Origin: Molanna angustata
Taxonomy: Eukaryota > Arthropoda > Insecta > Trichoptera > Molannidae
Length of the DNA: 64,000 nt
NCBI GenBank assembly: GCA_963576475.1
Contig: OY754977.1
Span: 30,565,672-30,629,671, forward strand
Direction: 5' to 3'
Under the pieces are notes generated by a model. It was not told where the DNA came from. It did no database searches and saw nothing but the letters and a program-made list of their open reading frames with translations. Made by a program: the position numbers and the translations under genes. Shown in pieces: positions 13,275 through 23,960 of the stretch (positions within the stretch are counted from its first letter, which is position 1; each line of letters begins with the position of its first letter).

Positions 13275-14174
13275 GATTTTTACTCTCCACACTATGGAAT
13301 AGTGGAGACTCATGATTTCACAATTTTTAAGCGTATTTTTTACATCAATTTCTCAACGGGAATCATGTAGAGAGTGCACACTGTGAGTTTCGTCGTGGTG
13401 TGTTAGTGTGTATGGCGTACGGCGTACGCCGTACGGATTATCCTTTTTGTGTCCTCTCTACAGCCCAAACTATAAGTCCGATCGACTTCATATTAACATC
13501 ATATTTGTAAAGTGCATAGACCTAGAGCTGATTAGTTTTCCATAGACAACTTTTTTTTGTTCTCTATGAATTCATTATTTACGTTGTTTTTTTGTGTCCT
13601 CTCTGCAGCCTAAACTATGAGTCCGATTGACTTCATATTAATATCATATATGTCTATCAAGTCCATAAACTTAGAGGTGATTAGTTTTCCATAGATATCC
13701 GTTAATTTCTTCTCTATGATTTCATCTGTCCAAATTTTCAAAATGCTCTTACGGAGTGATCAACTTCATATTGATATTGTGTGTGTCTCTATAGACAAGT
13801 GTATTTTTTACTCTCCACTTCTATCTTCCTCAAGGGGTCGGCAGTGAAACCGAACATCGCATTCTTCTATTTTAACACAAAAATCGCCTCATCAACATTT
13901 ATTCACTGTCTCGAACATGCTCATCTTGCTAGTAATGCAATTTTACTTAAAATTTCTCAACAGATATCATGTAGAAAATACATTCCTACTATGAGTTTCG
14001 TGACAATGTTTTGTGTGTATGGTGTATTGTGAAAACTTTTGTCCTCTGGGAATCTTATATATGTTTAAGAATCTACTAGAAATGTACTTCATAAAAATGA
14101 ATTTTGAGATTGTCAACCTTTCAAGAAGAAAAAATGAGTACTCATACTATGGTGTGGAGAATTTAGTGTTGGCT
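13275..14174 (-). repeat. Family A composite repeat, copy 2 (reverse)
   Basis: Starts (plus coordinates) with a hairpin-forming tactctccacactatggaat ... and ends gtgttggct; read in reverse it matches 15631-16896 without the LINE insertion. The internal block with cctctctacagcccaaacta occurs twice with a ~145-bp offset (13449 and 13594). About 13810-13960 is the segment resembling an RTE LINE 3' end. About 900 bp, near full length. Confidence 0.8.
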
Positions 14175-14184
14175 AAAATTTTCT

Positions 14185-14455
14185 TCTCTTCTTCTTACAT
14201 AGATGGCGCCACAGCCCAAGTCGAGCCTTGGCCTTCCTCAACTTCTGCCTCCAACCCCGTCTGTCCTCGGCTGCCGTCCTCCATTTTGTAACGCTTAAGA
14301 GCTGTACTGCATCCCTCCTCACCTCGTCCTCCCATCACAACCTGGGTCTTCCTGTCTTCTTTCTTCCTCCTGGATGATCAGTCATAATTCTCTTAGGAAT
14401 TCGCATATTTGGCATTCTCTGAACATGTCCAGCCCATCTCAATCTCGATAGTCTT
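14185..14455 (-). mobile_element. LINE C-terminal fragment, second RTE-like type
   Basis: Minus strand reads LRWAGHVQRMPNMRIPKRI, then 'HPGGRKKTGRPRL', a stop, and 'WEDEVRRDAVQLLSVTKWR' and 'AAEDRRGWRQKLRKAKARLG'. This is the classic tail of endonuclease/reverse transcriptase LINEs (a RW.GHV.RM...GRP..RW.D pattern). A single in-frame stop replaces the residue before WED. Clade uncertain. Confidence 0.75.
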
Positions 14456-14711
14456 ATATGTGTTGAGATACTGGGTGATTCATATATTCTGTACTATCTG
14501 GCTACAATCTACTCGTTTATAAAAGAAAATATTTTTCACAATTTACACAAGCATAAATTTAGGTAAAGTTATGAAATGCTTAAGTTTAATAGTTCGCTTG
14601 TCTGTCCTGTAATTTCATATAAAAATATGTATTTACTTGATATATGGCTCAAATTGTTTTACGATAATTTTTAAACTCAACTCTACACTATACTTATCTA
14701 AACTCTATACT

Positions 14712-14945
14712 AAATATTTGTCGACCTTCGTGGTTCAGTTGGTTAGGTATCTGATTGCTGAACCAAGGGTCCCGCGTTCGATTCGCGCCGCAGAGTTTTA
14801 ATTGTGTTTTCAGTCTTGATCTGTGAGACAATTAATATCGTGAGTTTCCAGAGTGTGGCAACTTGTTATTGGGTGCGTGTTTAGTAATTATTTGACATAT
14901 TACCTGTTAGTTGCCCGAGAAGCTACATTAAAAATAAAATATAAA
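14712..14945 (+). mobile_element. tRNA-derived SINE, family 1, copy a
   Basis: Starts cgaccttcgtggttcagttg (A box), with a B box gcgttcgattcgc, then 'gttttcagtcttgatctgtg', 'tggcaacttgttattgggtg' and 'gttgcccgagaagc' before an A-rich tail. Same structure as 20385-20590 and 50084-50310. The tRNA acceptor and anticodon stems do not pair, so this is not a tRNA gene. The most diverged of the three copies. Confidence 0.85.
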
Positions 14946-15630
14946 ATCGCCTTTACACAAGCGACACAAAACTAAAATAACTGTATAACTATTAATGTTC
15001 CAATAAAATTAAAATTTAATAAACTGAAACAAATAAAGGGATAAAGAAATTCGTGAATAATGAAAATTAAAAAAAAACAGGTCCGAATTTGGGGAATGAA
15101 CCATATTTATTTTAAAATAATATATTCTGTGCACCTCACTATTATATTATGTCCTTTATTTCTTGAACAAATAGGATCACGCGACGTATTAATATTAATT
15201 TATTCACGTAAAAGTAAGTCACTTTGAGGTACGTAGGTACTGCACCAGAAATAAGGCACCATAAAATTAAAAAACAAATATTGTTGGAAAACAATATTAG
15301 ATAGTATATTTATACCAAAATAATATGTTCTCCCTTGTGTGTCTGCGGTAGGTTCTACATTCATATTGTGTGTTGGGTAAATAATGGGACAAAAACTACG
15401 CGAAACAAAATACCATCGCCTGAATTCATGCAATCTGTACAGCATACATATATTACTAGAATTTGAGTTAGATGATACATACACATAAAACAAAACACAT
15501 GAGATTTCATAATATTAAATATGAGACTTGTTCTTTGTTCTTATTCAAGCAATTGTATTCATGTTATTTTGGCCTAAACATCTCATGTCGGAATTTCAAA
15601 ATATGAAAATGAATATTAATTAAGACATAG
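14946..15630. other. Unassigned AT-rich spacer
   Basis: No gene found; a 97-codon minus-strand frame (15200-15493) has no recognisable domain and normal AT-rich composition. Confidence 0.35.
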
Positions 15631-15869
15631 AAAAACGAGTGGGTTGTAGCCAACACTAAACTCTCCACACCATAGTAAGCGTTCATTTTTTCTTCTTGAA
15701 ATGTTTACAATCTCTAAATGCATTTTAATAAAGTACATTTTTATTAGATTCTTAAACAAATATAAGATTCCCAGAGGACAAGTTTCCACATTACACCAAA
15801 CACACAAAAACATTGTCACGAAACTCATAGTATGTATTTTTTACATGATACCTGTGGAGAAATTTTAAG

Positions 15870-15985
15870 TAAAATTGCATTACTAGCAAGATGAGCATGT
15901 ACGAGACAGTGTATCAATTTTGATAAGTCGATGTATGTGTCAAGATAGAAGAATGTTGTGTTCGGTTCTCACTGCCTACTCCTTG
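15870..15985 (+). repeat. RTE LINE 3'-end-like segment captured inside family A
   Basis: gtgttcggttctcactgcct followed by 'actccttgaggaag' parallels the genuine RTE tail (gcgttcggttctctctgcct, accccgcaaggga) at 16640-16675. The preceding 'gcatgtacgagacagtgt' parallels 'catgtatgagacaatgc'. The same segment sits at the equivalent place in the other two family A copies, so it was present in their ancestor. Confidence 0.65.
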
Positions 15986-16360
15986 AGGAAGATAGAAGTG
16001 GAGAGTAAAAAATACACTTGTCTAAAGAGACACACACAATATCAATATGAAGTTGATCACTCAATTTTCCCTTACAAAAGCTATTTTACTTCTGTTATTT
16101 TTCATACAAATATGAAATTTATTTCACATTGATATGGCTAGCCATACATTTTTTTCTTTAAATTTCGACAATTCTTGAATGCATTTTTGATGAGTGTATT
16201 ATTATTATAACATAATTTCAAACAGTATACGAAAAACTCGATTTTCCAGACCGTGAGAGCATTTTGTAAATTTGGACAGATGAAATCATAGAGAAGAAAT
16301 TAACGGATATCGATGGAAAACTAATCAGCTCTAGGTCTATGCATTTTACACCATATGGTG

Positions 16361-16698
16361 TTAATATAACTAGAATCATTACTAGAATGAAAGTGAACAC
16401 ATTGAGATGGTTTGGTCACACGGGGAGAATGAATGAGGAGCGCCTGACGAAGAAAATATACAGAGCGGAAAGGAATGGAATGAGAGGTCGAGGACGCCCA
16501 AGAAAGGGATGGCACCACCATGTAAACGAAATTTTGAAAGACGGAAATGTTAAAAGTGTGAGTAATAGACGAACATGTATGAGACAATGCATGAATGTGG
16601 ACGAGGCGAGAGATGCATGCCAGGATAGAAAAATGTGGCGTTCGGTTCTCTCTGCCTACCCCGCAAGGGACATGGCGTGATGGTATGTATTTTAATAT
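16361..16698 (+). mobile_element. RTE LINE 3' insertion with target-site duplication
   Basis: A 324-bp insert (16368-16691) bounded by ttaatat at 16361-16367 and 16692-16698; removing it restores the family A sequence 'gttaatatgaagtcgatcgg'. The insert encodes about 100 uninterrupted residues: 'MKVNTLRWFGHTGRMNEERL', 'RGRGRPRKGWHHHVNEILKD' and 'QDRKMWRSVLSAYPARDMA' then a stop at 16678-16680. The gtgatggtatgtat tail follows. 5' truncation and a short target duplication are typical of LINE insertion. The open frame suggests it is relatively young. Confidence 0.9.
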
Positions 16699-16949
16699 GA
16701 AGTCGATCGGACTTATAGTTTGGGCTGAAGAGAGTACACAAAAATGATTATCCGTACGCCGTACGTCATACATACAAACACATCACGACGAAACTCACAG
16801 CGTGCACTCTCTACATGATACCTGTTGAGAAATTGATGTAAAAAAAATTGTGTAATCATGACTCTCCACTATTCCATAGTGTGGAGAGTAAAAAAATGAA
16901 TAGTGGAATAATGTCATTAACGGCTGATGATAATTATACGTAATATATA

Positions 16950-17090
16950 AAAGAAACAAAAAACCGTTATCATAGAGAATGAAATACTGAATGTCGTTGA
17001 AATACTAATGAGCCCAAGTTAATGCAATTTACACATATTGTGTATGGTAATATTAAATCGATCAAATTTATAGTATGAGCTGTTTGCATT
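16950..17090 (+). repeat. Diverged family A core fragment
   Basis: 'tcatagagaatgaaatactg' to 'aatgagcccaagttaatgca' and 'aatcgatcaaatttatagta' follow the family A core at 16270-16340 and 16700-16730 with many changes, suggesting an older insertion beside copy 3. Confidence 0.5.
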
Positions 17091-17633
17091 ATGCAAAATT
17101 TCACACAACATAAATACGAGTATGGCATGAATTAATTATACAAGTGGTTTTATCGTGTATACAAACACTATAAATGCTGGAAAATCAAAAAATAAATACT
17201 TCAAAGTTTTAAATTAATGAAATAGGTACAAATTGAACTTTGTAAGACTATTTGAAATGTTGAACGTAATTCAGCTTTAGTCAATTTGAACCATTTACAC
17301 GAAATTCTCGCGTCCTTTTAAATATGTACTTAAATTCGACATTAGCAAACCTTGAGTCGTAAAAGTTTTCCTAAAATTTTATAGGCCATTAAACAATTAA
17401 AACAGAATACCTACAAGAGAGTTCCAGTTTGATTAAATTCTTCACTTGGAAGTTGTAAAATGAAATTCCACCACAATTCCTTCATTTTTATTTCTCCGTC
17501 GATAAATCCAATCAAAGTCTTACAACTACACATTTGATACTCACTTTTCCATTCTTTTAATGAGTGTTCAACATTTAATTTAATTTCATACACAATTGTT
17601 TTGAAACGCTTAGTTAAAAGAATATATGCTCAA
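17091..17633. other. Unassigned spacer
   Basis: AT-rich, no recognisable gene or element. Confidence 0.4.
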
Positions 17634-18261
17634 AGGGCCGGTCTTATAAACAAAAGACCAAATAGTCGTTAGGATGTATGTTTACGATTTACTAACGGAT
17701 CGATGATCCTAAGTAAATATTACTATCGGCGGTATTAAAAAACTATTTTAACTGTCTGTTAGTATGCTAATATTTGGAAGTTATCATCTAATACGACTAC
17801 AATGGATTTTCAATAGATTTATAATGGACTTCAATAGATTTATAATTGATTGTAAATCAGACATTCATTCATTTAAAAAAAATTCAAGGACATGTTGAAA
17901 TAATAATATATTGTTTTGTTTATACTAAGGTTAATAATGATAATGAACACTTCCTTGCACCCTGCGCAAGTGGTGAGTGAGATGCGGTGCATTAAAATGC
18001 GCTTGCGCATACTTGTTTTTTTTTAAATGCGGTGCAATAAAATGCACAGCATCATTAAAAAAACAAGTGTAGTTAACTCAATTATTCCATTAATATTCAT
18101 TAACGAACGGTTAACCGGTAGTCCGACCTTTGGAAAAGGCCGTCGGTATAATTTTACTTCATTTTTAATAACGGATAGTTATTAGACGAAAAAATAGAGA
18201 ATTTGTTTGTCAGTTTATTTGGTCTGAAATTTTACACACGGACGTTTATAAGACCGGCCCT
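17634..18261. mobile_element. Non-autonomous TIR element (~630 bp)
   Basis: An 18-bp terminal inverted repeat, agggccggtcttataaac at the left and gtttataagaccggccct at the right, is perfect. A direct repeat ttaaaagaatata lies just outside (17614-17626 and 18261-18273), probably a target duplication although six extra bases (tgctca) separate it from the left terminus. Internally there is a SINE family 2 tail fragment (about 17944-17980: cttccttgcaccctgcgcaa) and a repeated 'atgcggtgca(t/a)taaaatgc' motif. No transposase frame; superfamily uncertain. Confidence 0.75.
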
Positions 18262-18273
18262 TAAAAGAATATA

Positions 18274-19447
18274 CTTAAAAAAAAACGCACAAGCGTGCTT
18301 GCGTGCGTAAGTGCGTGTGTCTCACGCCTCCTGAAAATATAAGACCATTCCCGAAGTGATGAAGGTAATAATTATGTATTTAAAATTTCATGGTAATTTT
18401 TCCTTATTTATTTATTTTATATTTATATTTTTAAGTAAACATACAGCTATACAAAACAATAGTCTAATTCACAAATTAGGCAACAAAGTTTCAATAGTAA
18501 CAACCTAACACATGGAGACATTAAAATAGACAAATCATAAAAAACTGAAACTGAAAAAGTAAAAGAAAATACTAAATAATCGCAGATTATCAACTAGTAA
18601 GTTTCGTCCTGTATGTCAAGTGACACAGTCAATAAAATACTCCATCTTGGCTAAGATATACTAGTTAGATTTATTTGACAACGCCTGCCTATAATTATAA
18701 AAATACTGATTAATTGGTTTTGGTAAACCAGCGCGAAGAAGACCTGGTTGAGTATATTATTGACATTTTAGCAAATTCATGTTTATATTTTAGATATGTA
18801 TTGATATACGGACAAATCTCCAATTGGGGTGTTGAATGTTGGATTTGGTATCTTTCAGAGTCTTACTTACATAAAATAGATCGAACGCATTAAGTTATAA
18901 ATTGGAATTAGCGACAAAATGAACATTGTAATAAGTCTCTGTCCACGAAACACGATTTCTCGATTACTTGAGGTTGCCAACAGATATTTCATCGATACCT
19001 TAAAATCCCTTTTGATATCCTTTAACCTTTGCTCGAGTTTCATGCTTAAATTTATTCGATACGCCATCTCCTTGCAAACCCGAATTTAGTTTATCTCTAT
19101 ATTATATTATATAGCACCACACCGACATTTTGTTTTGTACATATATACAATCTTTGCATAATTATTCAAATTTTGAAAATATTCCGTGCGTGATTTAAAT
19201 TCGTGTGGTACCTACCTTTGTTGATGCGTCGCTCTTCTTCGACTTATGCGATCACCTTACCATGCCATTTTCCATTCATTTTATCCCCTATACCCGGTAT
19301 ATATAGCGGATTGTAAAATATCAAATTTGTAATCATTGAAAAGTGGTGATATTTAGTAGTAAAATTGTTTGAAAAGTTTCAAACATATGAGTTAGTCATC
19401 CTGGATCCTCATATATTGAGCTGAATTGAAAAAACTATTTAAACGGT
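18274..19447. other. Unassigned spacer
   Basis: About 18405-18560 has a (ttta)-rich start followed by 'aagtaaacatacagctatac', which looks like an inverted LINE tail, but I cannot match it to another copy here. A 66-codon minus-strand frame at 18867-19067 has no recognised domain. Confidence 0.35.
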
Positions 19448-19496
19448 ATTATTTATTTTTTTGTTTATTTATTCATTTGTGTATTTATTTATTAAT

Positions 19497-19579
<83 letters not shown>

Positions 19580-19583
19580 TTTT

Positions 19584-19646
<63 letters not shown>

Positions 19647-19710
19647 CTTATTTATTTATTTATTTTTATTTTTTTTATTTATTTATTTGTTTGTTTATTT
19701 ATTTGTATCT
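19448..19710. repeat. (TTTA)n microsatellite
   Basis: Nearly perfect tttattta tetranucleotide run from 19482 to about 19662, with degenerate flanks. It adjoins 'acggccagaagcc', a motif often found next to the A-rich end of minus-strand LINEs, so it may be an expanded retroelement tail. Confidence 0.95.
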
Positions 19711-19759
19711 ACGGCCAGAAGCCTTTTACAAATACACAAAAAATAAAGCAGTTACACAA

Positions 19760-20050
19760 TATTATGAAATTTTGGGCTCTGTGAATTGAGCGGATCAAAA
19801 GTTATAAGGGGGGACGGACACATATGTAGACACACTAAATGTTCTACTCCGAATTCTGAGTAAATCCGTATAGAGAACATAATATATGCTGCGAAGCCTC
19901 TAAGTTGGTGTTTTTTGACTTCAAAGTTGAAAAAGCCGTGAAAAATATAGACCGTGCATACAAATCTCGCGTATCTTGAGTTAAAACTTTGTCGATAGGT
20001 TAAGGGAATAAAAATCTCTTGAATTAATCGACAGTTGGATTATTTAATAA
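19760..20050 (-). repeat. Family C dispersed repeat, copy 1
   Basis: Reverse of the copy at 61840-62280: 'agaggcttcgcagcatat', 'actcagaattcggagtagaa', 'cttataacttttgatccgct' and 'cagagcccaaaattt' appear in order. In this copy the (TG)n tract of the 62 kb copy is only a few bases long (gtctacatatgtgtccgtcc). Class unknown. Confidence 0.7.
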
Positions 20051-20084
20051 TTTATTCTGCAGATTTTTTTGTAGTCAAATTTCG

Positions 20085-20190
20085 ATGTTAAGATCGGAAG
20101 GGACGGACGGGACGGAAGGCACTGAAGTGACCGGAGGTACTTAAGGGACGAAATTACAAAAGCAATACGAAGATTGCCGGGTTAAAGTGA
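20085..20190 (+). repeat. Fragment related to the minisatellite-bearing Helitron-like 3' end
   Basis: gggacggaaggcactgaagt and 'aggtacttaagggacg' are two to three degenerate units of the 18-bp motif at 1777-2575, followed by 'caatacgaagattgccgggt' as after that array. The same 3' end therefore exists here with almost no array. Confidence 0.65.
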
Positions 20191-20384
20191 TACTTAATAA
20201 AGTATGAGAAGTATTAGACACCACAATATATAGATATGGAGACAAAACCTTTTGAAGTTACCTGCTAGTTTTTGGTGCGGATGCGGATGGCTAGTTAGAT
20301 AATACTATACTCTTCTTAACTTTTTCTTTTCTATGTTTTAAAGTACTTACTTATGTTAAAATTTGCTATCGTTGAATATATTCG

Positions 20385-20590
20385 GCCTTCGTGGCTCAGT
20401 TGGTTAGATATCTGACTGCTGAGCCAAAGGTCCCGGGTTCGATTCCCGGTGGAGACACAGTTTTTAATTGTGTTTTCAGTCTGGATCTGTGAGTCTCCAG
20501 AATGTGGCAACTTGTTATTGGGTGCATGTTAAATTAATATTTGACATATTACCTGTTAGTTGCCCGAGAAGCAATATTAAATAAATAAAT
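20385..20590 (+). mobile_element. tRNA-derived SINE, family 1, copy b
   Basis: Clean A box (gtggctcagttggttag) and B box (gggttcgattccc) in a tRNA-like head, then the conserved body 'gttttcagtctggatctgtg', 'tggcaacttgttattgggtg', 'gttgcccgagaagc' and an (aaat)n tail. The tRNA anticodon arm is not foldable. Confidence 0.9.
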
Positions 20591-20864
20591 ATTATTTTGT
20601 TTAAATTTAATTTTTTAAAAATAACCTGTAAAATGTTTATAACTTGATTCATAAAAACTGTAAATTTGTACTACTAATATATTTTGCTACTGTAAATTTG
20701 TAATGTAAACTGTTAGTTATGTAAATCAATAAAATAAAACAATACTTCAATACGAGTTGCATGTAACACATGAGATCTTACTTACGATGGAGATAGTATG
20801 AATAGTTGAAGAAATGTACCTAATCGTAAGTTCTTAATTCCAAATTATCGAATATTATAATATA

Positions 20865-21424
20865 CAGGGTGTCTCAAAAGAAAGTTTATATTTAGTGGAT
20901 CGATTAAAAAAAGTAAGCCGTGTATCGAAAAAATGTTTACTAATTATTAAAATACACAATTTGGGAATTTATTTCTTAAAAATAATATCGTCCAAATGTA
21001 GACCCTCGCCATCGCAGCACTTATTTAATCGAACAGTTTAATTACTTATGATGGCTCGGCAGGTGGACTAGTGATGGCTACCATTTCGTGACGGATATTT
21101 TCTTTCAAATGCTCCAGGGAAGTCGGTTTCTTGGCGTTAACTTTAGATTTAAGACAACCCCATAAAAAAAAGTCCATTCGGTTTAAATCAGGACTGCGTG
21201 GAGGCCATTATGTCACCTCTCCTGGAGATCAATTTGCCTGGGAAAATTTCACGAACTCGTGGCAGAGATGTATTGGATGTGTGTGACATTGCTCCGTCCT
21301 GCTGGAACCACGTTCTTTGGTTATAGCCAGGAAAGTTTGCAGTTCAGGCAAAAAAAAATCGTCTAACATCTCCACATAACGCTCTGTATACACTTTAATA
21401 TAAACTTTCTTTTGAGACACCTTG
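20865..21424 (-). mobile_element. Internally deleted DD41D-type mariner, copy 1
   Basis: Terminal repeats cagggtgtctcaaaagaaag and its complement at the right, with TA on both sides (20863-20864 and 21425-21426), define a Tc1/mariner element of 560 bp. The minus strand keeps the C-terminal half of a transposase starting at ERYVEM. A frameshift follows, after which 'RVREIFPGKLISRRGD' appears in another frame. The N-terminal DNA-binding region and first catalytic D are absent. It matches 35597-36159 closely. Confidence 0.9.
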
Positions 21425-21539
21425 TACTTTATTTTCTATACACAAAACATGAAAGTCAAGATAGTTAGGAGTTCAGTCCTTTTTTCCTTCTCCGAATAGG
21501 TAAACAACTTGATGTTATGCATCGAACTATATCAAACTA

Positions 21540-21655
21540 TAAGTATAAATTATGGTTGGTTGGGATATATTGCCATCTGGCAATAAGCCCGCCATTAGGC
21601 ACATGTGCTCAAAAAGTTTAAAATAGTAAAAAAAAATAATAAATAATAATAAATA
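21540..21655 (+). mobile_element. LINE 3' tail
   Basis: 'ggttggttgggatatattgc' and 'catctggcaataagcccgcc' then 'cacatgtgctcaaaa' and an (aat)n tail: the same tail structure as at 6.6 and 47.0 kb but diverged. No coding part retained. Confidence 0.65.
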
Positions 21656-22026
21656 TAGAGTCCCCGATGATATAGTATTTTCTGCCATATATAAACGAGG
21701 TAATAGTCTTCGTAAATATTATACAAACATACCAGGAAGACAACTTAATGGAATGTATGTATAATATATTTATGAAGATTAAGTATCAAACTATTAAGAG
21801 TCTCCGTATATTAGGTATATTGTATAACAAATTGTGCGAAACGAGTAGTCACTAAATTCAATTTTAATTAATATTATTTAAAAAAGTTTGAGATATACTA
21901 CTATACAATATACTTAAAGTACATATATTTTTATAGAAAAATAAATTATCTTGTTAGGGTGTTTGGGCGATTTTCCATATTAAGTAAAAAAAAAAATTGA
22001 AAATATAGTCAGGTAAACACATATTA

Positions 22027-22131
22027 AGCTGGGATGAAGCTGTCGATCTGGCACAAGATAGAGAGGCTTGGAGAAATTTCGTGGCGTCCACATGCTCCAC
22101 ACTGGGAGCGAACGTGGAATTAGTAAGTTAA
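22027..22131 (+). mobile_element. LINE C-terminal fragment (WDEAV...WRNFV)
   Basis: 35 codons with a stop: SWDEAVDLAQDREAWRNFVA, then 'STCSTLGANVELVS'. The pattern 'W..A..LA.DR..WR.FV..LC' is the last block of several RTE-like insect LINE proteins. It is followed directly by an oppositely oriented RTE piece. The frame is intact but far too short to act. Confidence 0.65.
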
Positions 22132-22199
22132 GTAAACACATACATTTGGCAAGTATGTGTATAGTTCGGACGAGTATGCAAGACAATGACCACGTCTTT

Positions 22200-22590
22200 T
22201 TATTCAAGACCAAAATCAAGACTTACATTTGCTCGTCACTAGATACTCTGATTCCATTCCTGTCATATATTTTCTTCGTCAGGCATTCCTCATTCATTCT
22301 CCTCTTGTGGCCAAACCATCCATTCTTTCAACCATTCTTTCCTAATGTCCTCATTTATTATCCTGTCATACATTGTCTTGTTACAAATTCTTATCCGTTA
22401 CATCATTTCAACTGCATTTATTCCGCGTCTTCTGTCATGTCCACGTCTTACTTGAGACTACACATGAGTAGTGAATGGCAACTTTACCTTCATTAGATAT
22501 ATTACTAGCATTAGTACTACATTCACTCTTTATTCAACATTTTTTTCGGACCGTCCATCTCAACTTTCTCTAAGTCTTCATTATTAACAC
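22200..22590 (-). mobile_element. RTE-type LINE fragment, degenerate
   Basis: Minus-strand match to 9271-9690: complements of the segments for GMRGRG, 'EERL.KKIY', 'MR.LRRICN' and the SETW region are recognisable (cattcctcattcattctcct, 'aactgcatttattc'), but indels break the frame repeatedly. Confidence 0.7.
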
Positions 22591-23363
22591 CTATATTGCA
22601 TACTGTCTTACTTTCACTAATTTCAAATTCCAAAACCTTCGATATCTAAACATTAGCATTGTAGCAGCGCCTTGTGGCTGCAAAATGTATGGCCCGGGAT
22701 TCTTGAATACTTCCGAAGATTTACGAAGATCAACGAACCACAGCCCGATGCATGTTGATACAAACCGACAGATCTTTATCCATTTGTTGATCATTCAATA
22801 GATTAGAGTCGCGTTCAGTCTTTATCTATTAGTTCCGACCCACGACATCACAAATTAACTAAAGTATTATTTTTATTGTAATTTCATCGAATAAACCAAA
22901 GTTGATCATGTAAGTAGTTCTTTGATTGAAACCCTTCATCACAATAAATTATTTCAATAATTTCACACATAGATGGCTGTAGTAAAAATCCTTATTTCCT
23001 CAAGCGAAAAGAATTTCAGTATTGCAATATATAGTCCTTTCAAAAATTGAATTGATTGGGATCTCATTAAAGAGGCATAATTGGTGAACGTTGCGCAAGC
23101 GCATAAAATGATCACGTAAACCAACCGATGACAGGTCGTAAGCCCTGTAGGTGCCTTGATTTCCCGGTTCTCCTACAGTAAATATTCCAACTTCGTCTCT
23201 ATTGAGATAATTAAAAATCTGTTAAAAAATATATTTGATATTTCATAAGCAATATCAAACTTGTAGTTATATGTTTTAAATAAAATAGAATCCTTTTGAA
23301 CACGCACATTTGTAATATAATCCTACTGATATAAATAAATAAAATTAACATATATACCCAAAT
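22591..23363. other. Unassigned spacer, possible LTR remnant
   Basis: No gene. It ends directly at the tRNA-Trp-complementary sequence, so the last few hundred bases, which include aataaaatag at about 23280, would be the place for an LTR if that sequence is a primer binding site. I found no second copy in the window. Confidence 0.3.
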
Positions 23364-23401
23364 TGGTGACCCCGACGTGATACGAACACGCAACCTTCTG
23401 A
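23364..23401. other. tRNA-Trp 3'-half complement (primer-binding-site-like)
   Basis: Starts tggtgaccccgacgtgat, which is complementary to the last 18 bases of mature tRNA-Trp including its post-transcriptional CCA. The match continues through the T arm and variable loop into the anticodon stem (acacgcaaccttctga) with about two mismatches; the 5' half of the tRNA is absent. TGG complementary to CCA implies an RNA-derived origin: either the primer binding site of an LTR retroelement or a retrotransposed tRNA fragment. It is not a tRNA gene. Confidence 0.7.
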
Positions 23402-23689
23402 GTGAAACCGTGAAAGATTTTTTTCTTATCATACTTAATGGTGTGGAGGGATGAATCTTTCTAAAATATTTTCTAAAACATTGCAATATCTTATCGCGCA
23501 ATATATTTTGTTTACGGAAATTCTGACATCTTATTTATTACAATGTAAATAATTCATTTTGTTGCTTATTGCAGCCATGGGATATCTTAAATAGGAAATA
23601 TATAGGTATTCACTTCCCTAGTATCATAGATTATATAATAGATTTATGTGTGTCAACCTTCAAAATACTTATGAACTCGGAAACAAAAT
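23402..23689. other. Unassigned spacer downstream of the tRNA-Trp-like sequence
   Basis: Would correspond to the leader of an LTR element, but no gag-like frame is visible. Confidence 0.3.
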
Positions 23690-23960
23690 GACATTGAAAA
23701 AATATCCAACTGTCGATTTGTTCAAAAGAATTTATTTTTCTTAATCCAACTGTCGATTAAAACGTCGACATAGTTTCAAACCAAGGACCACGTAGGTACA
23801 TGATTCTGTATGACTAGGTCTACATTTCGCTTGGTTTTTCCAACTTTGTTGTCAAAAAACACCAATAGACGCTTCGCAGCAAATATGTTTTATGAGGGTA
23901 TTTTGATGAACTCCGAATTCAGATTAGAAAATTCAATCATCCACCTTTACGAACTTTTGA
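23690..23960 (+). repeat. Family C dispersed repeat, copy 2
   Basis: 'ccaactgtcgatttgttca', 'aaaaacaccaatagacgctt' and 'cgcagcaaatatgtttta' then 'ctccgaattcagatta' align with 61840-62035. The block containing ccaactgtcgatt occurs twice here. It stops before the region that carries (TG)n in the 62 kb copy. Confidence 0.65.

Larger units (their letters stand above)
15631..16896 (+). repeat. Family A composite repeat, copy 3, with nested RTE LINE
   Basis: Most complete copy. Begins acgagtgggttgtagccaac, followed by 'aactctccacaccatag', and ends with a hairpin actctccac-tattccata-gtgtggagagt and an A run. The hairpin arm and the left block form a short inverted terminal pair. Contains the RTE-tail-like segment (about 15870-15985), and 'tcatagagaagaaattaac' once rather than twice. 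The later LINE insertion lies at 16368-16691. Confidence 0.8.
20755..22000 (-). repeat. Family B dispersed repeat, copy 1 (reverse), with nested elements
   Basis: The outer end gttgcatgtaacacatgaga at 20757 and the body at about 21668-21960 (aatagtttgatacttaatct on the minus strand; 'gtttcgcacaatttgtt') are in the right order for the copies at 53004 and 62318. A DD41D mariner (20865-21424) and a LINE tail (21540-21650) are inserted between them. Confidence 0.65.

Noticed and set aside
15631..16896. Calling family A a Helitron on the basis of its 3' hairpin
   Set aside because: There is a terminal hairpin but no CTRR end and no TC start; the left block instead forms an inverted pair with the hairpin arm, so the class is left open.
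20385..20460. A functional tRNA gene (A and B boxes present)
   Set aside because: The acceptor and anticodon stems do not pair, the same head with the same body occurs three times, and each copy ends in an A-rich tail: a SINE.
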